Shown: positions 57,932 through 64,000 of the stretch, piece by piece | Layout of the letters: each line of letters opens with the position of its first letter | Numbering within the stretch: position 1 is the stretch's first letter | Source of the DNA: Streptomyces sp. NBC_00457 | GTDB taxonomy: Bacteria; Actinomycetota; Actinomycetes; Streptomycetales; Streptomycetaceae | Length of the DNA: 64,000 bases | Direction: 5' to 3' | Assembly (NCBI RefSeq): GCF_036014015.1 | Contig: NZ_CP107905.1 | Location: 7,192,001 to 7,256,000 of the forward strand | Notes under the pieces: generated by a model | Databases searched by the model: none | The model's input: only the letters and a program-made list of their open reading frames with translations | What the model was told of the DNA's origin: nothing | Made by a program: the position numbers and the translations under genes

Positions 57932-58768
57932 ATGCCCCCGAAGCCCTCGAAATCCCCGCAGCGCTTCTCGGAGACCTTCGCCGGCCGACCCGCCCGCTCG
58001 CCCCGCGGTCTCGCGCCCGGGCGACGGGTCTGGATCAGCCTGGGCTGGGCCGGTGCCGTGGCCGCCGTCTGCGCCCTCGCCATCCCGCTGGTAGGCAGCG
58101 GGGCCCCTGCCTCGGACAACGGCACCGAGGTGACCGCGGCGAGCGGCAACTCGGCCACGTCGCCCGCTCCGTCGCCCACGCCCTCCCCCGAGTCCCCGCG
58201 CCCCTCCAGGACCCCGGCGAAGACCACGAAGGAGACCGGGATCCCGGACCTCGCTCAGGCCCCGAACCACCCGGGCACCGTAGCCACCGTCACGGCCACC
58301 GCGAGTAGCAAGCCACCCACCGCCAAGCAGAAGCCCGCCCCCGAGACCAGGCGCACCCCCGAATCCACCACCCCCGCCCAGGACTTCTCCCGCCCCGTCG
58401 GCCAGATCTCCGGCCACTACGACGGTTTCGTCGGCAAGTGCGTCCAACTCGTCGGCAGCGCCCTCCAGTTGTACGGCTGCGACGGCGGCTCCGACCAACA
58501 GTGGCAGTTCGCCGCCGACGGCACCCTCCGGAAGGACGGCCGCTGTCTCTCCCTGGCCGGCCGCTCCACCAGCGACGGCACCCGGGTCGTCATGGCCTCC
58601 TGCGACTCGACCACGGTCACCCAGTGGCGCTACAGCGCCGCCTACGACATCGTCAACGTCGCCGCCGACAAGTGCCTCGACGTCGCCAACGCCGCCACCA
58701 CCGACGGCTCTCCGCTCCAGATCGCCTGGTGCTCGGGCAACGCGGCCCAGAAGTGGACGGTCCCCTGA
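57932..58768 (+). CDS. Membrane-anchored ricin-type lectin protein
   Basis: A 278-residue protein, with ATG 57932 after GGAG at eight bases. N-terminal module (residues 1-60): MPPKPSKSPQRFSETFAGRP, a basic segment, then one membrane helix (WISLGWAGAVAAVCALAIPL). A Ser/Pro/Thr-rich stalk spans about 65-150. The C-terminal 130 residues form a ricin-type beta-trefoil (CBM13) with QxW repeats: GSDQQWQF, VTQWRYS and AAQKWTVP, and three Cys pairs (KCVQLVGS, KCLDVANA). It should display a sugar-binding head outside the membrane. Its N-terminal module is almost the same as that of the next gene. Confidence 0.87.
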   Translation: MPPKPSKSPQRFSETFAGRPARSPRGLAPGRRVWISLGWAGAVAAVCALAIPLVGSGAPASDNGTEVTAASGNSATSPAPSPTPSPESPRPSRTPAKTTKETGIPDLAQAPNHPGTVATVTATASSKPPTAKQKPAPETRRTPESTTPAQDFSRPVGQISGHYDGFVGKCVQLVGSALQLYGCDGGSDQQWQFAADGTLRKDGRCLSLAGRSTSDGTRVVMASCDSTTVTQWRYSAAYDIVNVAADKCLDVANAATTDGSPLQIAWCSGNAAQKWTVP

Positions 58769-58838
58769 GCGGGTCCGGCGCAGGCCGTACCAGAAGACGA
58801 CGCCCGACTCACCGTCCACGATTCCCGGAGTAACCCTG

Positions 58839-59768
58839 ATGCCCACACCGACACCGAAGCCCTCGAAGTCACCGAACGGCTTCTCGGACACCTTCGCCCG
58901 CAAACCCGCCCGTTCCCCCCGTGGTCTCGTGCCCGGGCGTCGGGTCTGGCTCAGCCTGGGCTGGGGCGGTGCCCTGACGGCCGTCCTCGCCGTCGGCATC
59001 CCGCTCCTCGGGAGTGACGTCTTCACCTCGGACGACAGCGACAAAGTGGTCACCGCGGAGACCGTCCCCACCTCACCCGCTCCCTCGCGCACCCCTTCGC
59101 CCACACCCACGCCGATGCCCACCAGAACCAAGTCCACCCCCACCGCCAAGGCCGTGGTCCCGCCCGCTCCGCCCGTCGTGACACCGGAGACCTCGTCCGC
59201 GGCACCGGTCGCGTCGCCGCCGGCCGCCGGTACGGGGTCCGGGGGCGACGTGACGAAGGAGGCGGCCAAGCCCCGGGTGAGGACCGCCGCGGTCGCCGTG
59301 CAGGAGCTGGCCACACGGAATCCGGGCCGGCACATCTGCTACCGGGCCTATGTGGAGAACCTCGGCTGGCAGGCCGCGGTGTGCGACGGCGCCACCGCCG
59401 GCACGGTGGGCCAGGGCAGGCCGATCAAGGCACTGAACATCGCCGTGTCCGGCACCAACGGCACAGCCGCCACCGCATTCGTCCACAACCCCGACTCGAC
59501 CGACGGCAAGGGGCACTACCCCACAGGGTGGAAGGGCGCGGTCGACGGCATCGACAACTACATCGGCAGCAGCAAGAACAGCGCCCCGGACATGCTCGGT
59601 TTCGCCATCAACGTCGGCGGAAGCACGAGCGTCATCTGCCAGACCTCGAACGTCCACAAGGAGGGCTGGCACGGCATGGGCTGCGACGAACCCGGCGGCG
59701 AGAACCTGATCTTCGGCGGAACCCTCAACAACGACTTGTGGCTGGAAGCAGTCAAATTCACGGTGTGA
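58839..59768 (+). CDS. Membrane-anchored ChW-repeat-like protein
   Basis: A 309-residue protein, with ATG 58839 after CGGAG. The N-terminal module PKPSKSPNGFSDTFARKPAR, then SPRGLVPGRRVWLSLGWGGA, is a paralogue of the previous gene's, including the membrane helix. A Thr/Pro-rich stalk follows. The C-terminal 170 residues contain clostridial hydrophobic-with-conserved-Trp type repeats: ICYRAYVENLGWQAAVCDGA with TVGQGRPIKALNIAVSG, then HYPTGWKGAVDG, then TSNVHKEGWHGMGCDEPGGE ending LWLEAVKF. ChW repeats occur in extracellular binding proteins. The two neighbours therefore carry different heads on one anchor. A palindromic repeat follows the stop by three bases. Confidence 0.82.
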   Translation: MPTPTPKPSKSPNGFSDTFARKPARSPRGLVPGRRVWLSLGWGGALTAVLAVGIPLLGSDVFTSDDSDKVVTAETVPTSPAPSRTPSPTPTPMPTRTKSTPTAKAVVPPAPPVVTPETSSAAPVASPPAAGTGSGGDVTKEAAKPRVRTAAVAVQELATRNPGRHICYRAYVENLGWQAAVCDGATAGTVGQGRPIKALNIAVSGTNGTAATAFVHNPDSTDGKGHYPTGWKGAVDGIDNYIGSSKNSAPDMLGFAINVGGSTSVICQTSNVHKEGWHGMGCDEPGGENLIFGGTLNNDLWLEAVKFTV

Positions 59769-59771
59769 GAA

Positions 59772-59831
59772 GCGCCCCGAAGGGGCGCGGGGCTGTATCG
59801 ATATGCGGCTCCGCCGCGTGGGCGCGACCAG
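59772..59831 (-). repeat. Dispersed palindromic repeat, long form, copy F
   Basis: Hairpin GCGCCCC (59772-59778), loop GAA, GGGGCGC (59782-59788). Then GGGGCTGTATCGATATGCGG and a second hairpin GCGGC, TCC, GCCGC (59805-59817), ending GCGCGACCAG. It is 59 of 60 bases identical to the copy at 60805-60864 and in the same orientation. It separates two convergent genes and may end both transcripts. Confidence 0.9.
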
Positions 59832-59837
59832 CAAAGC

Positions 59838-60773
59838 TCAAAGCAACCCCGCCGCAGCAAGATGCTTCCCCACCCGCTCCACCTCGTCCTCCGCCAACGG
59901 CACCTGCGGCTCCGCCGTCGCCCCACAAGCGATGACCCCCCGCAAATGCAGCGCCGCCTTGAACGCACCGAGCGCCGACGAGCCACCACCCATCCGCGCC
60001 GGATCGCCGACGCCCACCATGCCGAACAGTCCGCACAGCCGCTCCTGTTCGGCACGGGCCCGGTCCCAGTCGCCCGCGCGGCAGAGCCGGTAGAGGCGGA
60101 CGTAGCCGTGCGGGTCGACGTTGGCGAGGCCGGGCACCGCCCCGTCCGCGCCCAGCGCGAGCGCCGCGTCGACGATCACCTCGGAGCCGGTCAGCACGCT
60201 GAAGCCGGTGAGTCCGGGATGGGTGCGGGCGCCGGTCACGACGGTGCGGAAGCCGCCCAGGTCGCCGCTGGAGTCCTTCAGCCCGGCCAGCACGCCGTCG
60301 GCGGCGAGTTCCAGGACCAGGTCGGCGGGGAGTTTGGTGTGGACGGCCATCGGGAGGTCGTACGCCACGACGGGTACGGGGGAGGCGGCGGCGATCCGGC
60401 GGTAGTGGCGGGCGATCTCCGCGCGGTGGGTGCGCGTGTAGAAGGGCGCCGTCACGACGACCGCGTCCGCGCCCTCCTGCGTCACCGCCGCCACATGGTC
60501 CAGCACCCGCGGTGTCGTCATGTCGATCGCGCCGGCCAACAGCGGCAGCCGCCCGCCCAGATGCGCCGCCACCGCCTTCACGACCAGCCCGCGCTGCCCG
60601 TCCGTCAGAAACGCGGCCTCCGAGGACGACCCGAGCACGAACAGCCCGTCCACCCCGCCGTCGATGAGATGGTCGACCAGCCTGAGCAGCGAGTCCACGT
60701 CCACCTCGCCGTCCGGCGTCAGGGGCGTGCAGACGGGCGGGACCACTCCGGACAGCGGGGTGGGGAGTTTCAT
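59838..60773 (-). CDS. DapA/NanA-family aldolase
   Basis: A 311-residue TIM-barrel class I aldolase. ATG 60773 gives MKLPTPLSGVVPPVCTPLTP. Schiff-base Lys166 lies in LAGLKDSSGDLGG and the catalytic Tyr in VVAYDLPMAVHTK. The substrate loop GTTGE of DapA is replaced by GSSSEAAF, which argues against true dihydrodipicolinate synthase. It fits the wider family of 2-keto acid aldolases (N-acetylneuraminate lyase, keto-deoxy-sugar acid aldolases). It is transcribed in the direction of the upstream ABC transporter genes but separated from them by a palindromic repeat. Copies of that repeat lie directly on both sides of the gene. Confidence 0.85.
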   Translation of the reverse strand: MKLPTPLSGVVPPVCTPLTPDGEVDVDSLLRLVDHLIDGGVDGLFVLGSSSEAAFLTDGQRGLVVKAVAAHLGGRLPLLAGAIDMTTPRVLDHVAAVTQEGADAVVVTAPFYTRTHRAEIARHYRRIAAASPVPVVAYDLPMAVHTKLPADLVLELAADGVLAGLKDSSGDLGGFRTVVTGARTHPGLTGFSVLTGSEVIVDAALALGADGAVPGLANVDPHGYVRLYRLCRAGDWDRARAEQERLCGLFGMVGVGDPARMGGGSSALGAFKAALHLRGVIACGATAEPQVPLAEDEVERVGKHLAAAGLL

Positions 60774-60804
60774 GTCGGCTCCTGGTGCTCTTCCGGTGTC
60801 GGCA

Positions 60805-60864
60805 GCGCCCCGAAGGGGCGCGGGGCTGTATCGATTTGCGGCTCCGCCGCGTGGGCGCGACCAG
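60805..60864 (-). repeat. Dispersed palindromic repeat, long form, copy G
   Basis: Same structure as the copy at 59772-59831 with a single base difference (TCGATT for TCGATA). Hairpin GCGCCCC (60805-60811), loop GAA, GGGGCGC (60815-60821). It lies between the ABC ATPase stop (60920) and the aldolase start (60773), on the 5' side of the aldolase gene. Confidence 0.9.
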
Positions 60865-60919
60865 CCACGACGGCCCCGCAGACGATCGACGGCCAATTGC
60901 CGCACTTCCCGCGGAGCGC

Positions 60920-61915
60920 TTAGCCCACGAGGTCGCGGGTCGGTCGGCCCTCCTCCACTGGATGGTGACACCGGAAGCGGTGCACAGGAGTGGACGCAAC
61001 GGAAAATTCGGGCATCGTGTCGGCGCACTGACCGTCCGCCTTCCAGCAGCGGGTCCGGAAGGGGCACCCGCTCGGCGGGTGGGTCGCCGACGGCACCGGT
61101 CCGACCAGCGGGATCGGTTCGATCGGGTGCAGCAGCCCGGGGGTCGCCGAGAACAGGGCACGGGTGTACGGGTGCCGGGAACCCTCCGTCACCCGCTCGG
61201 CCGGTGCCTCCTCCACGATCCGGCCCAGGTACATCGTGATCACCCGATCGCTCATCCGCCGTACCGTCTGGATGTCGTGCGAGACGAAGACCAGGGCGAG
61301 ACCCAGGCGCTCCTTCAGGTCGAGCAGCAGATTCAGAATCTGGGCGCGCACCGAGACGTCGAGGGCGCTGGTCGGTTCGTCCGCGATCACGAGATCGGGG
61401 TCGAGCGCGAGGGCCCGGGCGATGGCGACGCGTTGCCGCTGGCCGCCGGAGAGCTGGCCGGGGAGCGCGTCGGTCAGCGCCTTCGGCAGGCCGACCAGGG
61501 ACATCAACTCCCGTACCCGGGCGTCCCGTTCCTTCGCTGTGCCCTGCCGGTGCACATCCATCGGGTCGCGCAGGATCTGCCGGACCGTCAGGCGCCGGTT
61601 CAGCGCGGTGGACGGGTCCTGGAAGATCATGCCGGTGTGCCGGCCGACCGTCGCCCGGCGTTCGGCGGGCGCCATGCTCCACAGGTCACGGCCCCGGAAG
61701 GACACCGTGCCGGACGTCGGCCGCTGCACGCCGACCAGCACCTTCGCCAGCGTCGACTTGCCGCACCCGGACTCGCCGACGACGCCGACCGTCTCGCCGG
61801 GCGCGATGGCGAGATCGGCGCCGGTCAGGGCGTACACCCGGTCCCGGGTGAACAGGCCGCCGCTGCGGGCCTTGTGGACGACATGCGTGTCGGACAGCTC
61901 GACGAGCGCGCTCAC
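60920..61915 (-). CDS. Dipeptide/oligopeptide ABC transporter ATPase (DppF/OppF type)
   Basis: A 331-residue ABC ATPase. The GTG at 61915 overlaps the upstream gene's stop by four bases. Walker A is GVVGESGCGKSTLAK, signature LSGGQRQRVAIARAL, Walker B DLVIADEPTSALDV, and the H-loop is VFVSHDIQT. The C-terminal oligopeptide/dipeptide domain has CPFRTRC and further cysteines like the 4Fe-4S or zinc motif of DppD/DppF. It powers import together with the fused permease-ATPase. A binding protein and DppB should lie beyond the window end. Confidence 0.92.
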   Translation of the reverse strand: MSALVELSDTHVVHKARSGGLFTRDRVYALTGADLAIAPGETVGVVGESGCGKSTLAKVLVGVQRPTSGTVSFRGRDLWSMAPAERRATVGRHTGMIFQDPSTALNRRLTVRQILRDPMDVHRQGTAKERDARVRELMSLVGLPKALTDALPGQLSGGQRQRVAIARALALDPDLVIADEPTSALDVSVRAQILNLLLDLKERLGLALVFVSHDIQTVRRMSDRVITMYLGRIVEEAPAERVTEGSRHPYTRALFSATPGLLHPIEPIPLVGPVPSATHPPSGCPFRTRCWKADGQCADTMPEFSVASTPVHRFRCHHPVEEGRPTRDLVG

Positions 61916-64000
61916 TGGGCGACCTCCACGTCCATCAGGTCGACGGCCGGATGGTGGCAGGCCGCCGTATGCGTGCGGGTACCCGCCAGCACGGGAGCAG
62001 TCGTACGGCAGACCTCGCTCGCCCGCGGACACCGGTCGGCGAACCGGCAGCCCGCCGGGAAGTCCGCGGGGGACGGCACGACCCCCTTGACCTGCGTCAT
62101 CCGCTCGGCCGCGCTCTCCAGGGACAGCACGCTGCCGAGCAGCCCGCGCGTGTAGTGGTGGGCCGGCGCCTCCACCAGATCGGCGGTCACGCCCGTCTCC
62201 ACGATCTGCCCGCCGTACATCACCACCACCCGGTCGGTGATGTCGGCGATCAGCGCGAGGTCGTGCGAGACGAGGATCAGCGCGAACCCCAGCTCCTCGC
62301 GCAGCCGGAGCAGCAGCTCCATGATCTGCGCCTGTACGGTCACGTCGAGCGCGGTCGTCGGTTCGTCGGCGACGATCAGCTTCGGGTCGCGGGACAGCGC
62401 CATGGCGATCAGGACGCGCTGACGCTGGCCGCCGGAGAGTTCGTGCGGATAGCTGCGCAGGGTGCGGTCGGGGTCGAGGCCGACCATCGTCAGCAGTTCA
62501 TGCGGGCTACGGCGCCCTCCGCGTCGTACGACCTGCTTGAGCTGCGCGCGGATCGTCATCGCCGGGTTCAGGGACGACAGCGCGTCCTGGTAGATCATCG
62601 CCATCTCGTGGCCGAGCAGCTTGCGGCGCACGCGCATCGGCTCGGCGAGCAAGTCGCGCTGGTGGAAGCGGACTTGGCCCCGCACCCGGGCCCCCTTCGG
62701 CTCCAGGCCCATCACCGTCAGCGCGGTCAGCGACTTGCCGCAGCCCGACTCGCCCACCAGGCCGAGGACTTCACCGGGCTGCACCTCGAAGCTGATCCCG
62801 TCGACGATGTCCACGCCCTGGTGCCGGGCCGCGAAGCCGATGGCCAGGTTCTCCACGGCCAGCACCGGCTGAGCGCCGCCGGGCAGTGGCCGGGCCCGTG
62901 CCCGCAGCCGCGCCGCCGCCTCGGTCAGCCCCGGCAGCTGCACGATCTCCCCGCTGCCCGGCTCCGGCGCCTCCAGCCGGTCGTCCTCGTCGCGGACCTC
63001 GACCTCCCGCGCCGACGGTGCCGCCCACGCGTCGGAGACGCCCTCGGAGAGGATGTTCAGCGACAGCACGGTCACCAGCATCAGCAGCCCGGGGAAGACG
63101 GTCGCCCACCAGCCGCCGGTCAGCACCATGTTCTTGCCGTCCGCGATGACACTGCCCCAGGACGGGTCCGGCGGCCGGACGCCCGCGCCGATGAAGGACA
63201 GCGACGCCTCGAAGACGATGGCCTCGGCGACCTGGACGGTGCAGAACACCAGCACGGGCGCGGCGCAGTTGATGGCCACGTGCCGCCAGACGATGTGCGG
63301 GGTGCGGGCGCCGATCACCCGCTCGGCCGTCACATAGTCCTCCCCGTACTGATCGAGGACATTGGCCCGTACGACCCGTGCCACGGGCGGCGTGAACAGG
63401 AACGCGATCGCGCAGATGAGGACCGTGATGCCGCCGCCGAACACGGCGACCAGGACGGCGGCCAGCGCGATCCCCGGGAACGCCATCACCACGTCCAGGC
63501 AGCGCATCAGCGTCTCGTCGACGGCCTTGCGGGAGGTCGCCGCGATCGCGCCGACGAGCGCGCCCACGACGAGCGCGAGCCCGGTCGCGCCGAGCCCGAT
63601 GGCGAGGGACCAGCGGGCGCCGTACATCAGCCGGCTCATGATGTCCCGGCCGAGGCTGTCCTGACCCATCCAGTGCTCGGCGGACGGATGACCGGTGCCG
63701 TCGACGGGCGGCTGCTGGTCGAGCGGGTCGTCCGGCGCGAGCAGCGGGGCGAACAGCGCCACCAGGACCACGACGGCCAGGAAGCAGACGGAGATCTTCG
63801 ACAGCAGCGGCAGCCGGCGCCAGCCGCGCAGCCGGATGCCGGGCCGGGCTGGGGCGTGTGGCGAAAGTCCCGTCGTCCGCCCGGAGGGCGGGCCTGGCGG
63901 CGTCTGGTGCGTGCTCTCGGCGTGCCGGGCGGAAGCCCTCGTACTGGACGTACTTGGGCTTTCGCCCGGTGCGGCGAGTGGGGGTCCCCCCGGCCGGAGG
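61912..64000 (-). CDS. Fused DppC-type permease and DppD-type ATPase (5' end beyond window)
   Basis: The frame is open on the complement from the window edge to 61912. The first part is a BPD_transp_1 permease with an N-terminal helix (KISVCFLAVVVLVALFAPLL), four to five more helices and the EAA loop (AERVIGARTPHIVWRHVAIN). A linker (VRDEDDRLEAPEPGSGEIVQ) leads to a complete ABC ATPase: GLVGESGCGKSLTAL, LSGGQRQRVLIAMAL, KLIVADEPTTALDV and ILVSHDLAL, with a Cys-containing tail. DppC and DppD are normally separate proteins. No ATG, GTG or TTG occurs in frame between 63772 and 64000, so the start lies outside or the N-terminal Pro/Ser-rich part is an unusual extension over a palindromic repeat. 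Confidence 0.88.
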   Translation of the reverse strand, partial: LRPGGPPLAAPGESPSTSSTRASARHAESTHQTPPGPPSGRTTGLSPHAPARPGIRLRGWRRLPLLSKISVCFLAVVVLVALFAPLLAPDDPLDQQPPVDGTGHPSAEHWMGQDSLGRDIMSRLMYGARWSLAIGLGATGLALVVGALVGAIAATSRKAVDETLMRCLDVVMAFPGIALAAVLVAVFGGGITVLICAIAFLFTPPVARVVRANVLDQYGEDYVTAERVIGARTPHIVWRHVAINCAAPVLVFCTVQVAEAIVFEASLSFIGAGVRPPDPSWGSVIADGKNMVLTGGWWATVFPGLLMLVTVLSLNILSEGVSDAWAAPSAREVEVRDEDDRLEAPEPGSGEIVQLPGLTEAAARLRARARPLPGGAQPVLAVENLAIGFAARHQGVDIVDGISFEVQPGEVLGLVGESGCGKSLTALTVMGLEPKGARVRGQVRFHQRDLLAEPMRVRRKLLGHEMAMIYQDALSSLNPAMTIRAQLKQVVRRGGRRSPHELLTMVGLDPDRTLRSYPHELSGGQRQRVLIAMALSRDPKLIVADEPTTALDVTVQAQIMELLLRLREELGFALILVSHDLALIADITDRVVVMYGGQIVETGVTADLVEAPAHHYTRGLLGSVLSLESAAERMTQVKGVVPSPADFPAGCRFADRCPRASEVCRTTAPVLAGTRTHTAACHHPAVDLMDVEVAQ
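63855..64000 (-). repeat. GC-rich multi-hairpin element at the window end
   Basis: The segment contains hairpins CCGCCC, GGA, GGGCGG (63879-63893); GGGC, TTTC, GCCC (63957-63968); and GGGGGTCCCCC (63980-63990). It is unlike permease coding sequence, and I recognise a similar element repeated in other Streptomyces genomes from memory. It overlaps the in-frame N-terminal extension of the fused permease gene and continues past the window. Confidence 0.5.

Noticed and set aside
59838..60773. Dihydrodipicolinate synthase (dapA)
   Set aside because: The catalytic Lys and Tyr are present but the GTTGE loop is changed to GSSSE, and there is no lysine biosynthesis context.

Overview
The window is high-GC actinomycete DNA, almost certainly a Streptomyces chromosome. 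Support comes from the strong G/C bias at third codon positions, frequent GTG starts and four-base stop/start overlaps. Several recognisable actinobacterial blocks are present: hrcA-dnaJ with a CIRCE operator, the phoH-ybeY-CNNM block with era nearby, and leuA with a Leu-rich leader peptide. At least seven copies of a dispersed GC-rich palindromic repeat lie between genes. No rRNA, tRNA, CRISPR array or transposase gene was seen.

Layout. 1-16.1 kb is core metabolism and stress response: DUF3097 (cut by the window edge), an MBL hydrolase, CIRCE-hrcA-dnaJ2, nitronate monooxygenase-rsmE-VOC, a lipoprotein, a Tricorn-like protease, a HIT protein, an RNase Z-like protein, an adenine/adenosine deaminase, a glucarate dehydratase-like enolase, a PfkB kinase and era. 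16.3-19.6 kb interrupts the usual block upstream of era with an orphan P-II gene and a three-gene surface cluster (DUF916, a WxL-domain protein, a small secreted protein). 19.8-23.4 kb is a zinc-less cytidine deaminase homologue, a YjbR protein, a CNNM/CorC protein, YbeY and PhoH. 23.5-29.4 kb is accessory: an XRE regulator and SDR, an MFS transporter with a GH1 glycosidase, and an M4 protealysin-like peptidase with an emfourin-type inhibitor. 29.6-32.5 kb is the attenuated leuA gene and a TerB-like protein. 32.6-37.9 kb is an MMPL exporter, a two-component pair and a secreted sialidase.

38.1-59.8 kb is the most unusual part, an apparently self-contained type VII secretion (T7SS) locus. It encodes an ECF sigma factor, a membrane protein and an EccC/EssC ATPase. 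On the other strand are two W-x-G-less Esx-like proteins and a 312-residue substrate-like protein. Divergent from these, across a long inverted repeat, is a 2,930-residue protein with a T7SS signal domain and two internal repeat systems. A protein fusing a beta-helix to an EccA-type AAA+ domain follows. The locus ends with two membrane-anchored proteins that share an N-terminal module but carry different binding heads (ricin-type lectin and ChW). No EccB, EccD, EccE or mycosin gene is present, so the locus must use a pore encoded elsewhere or work differently.

59.8-64 kb is a DapA/NanA-family aldolase gene framed by two near-identical direct repeats, then a Dpp/Opp-type ABC transporter. Its permease and first ATPase are fused, and the N-terminus of that fusion reads into a palindromic repeat at the window edge.
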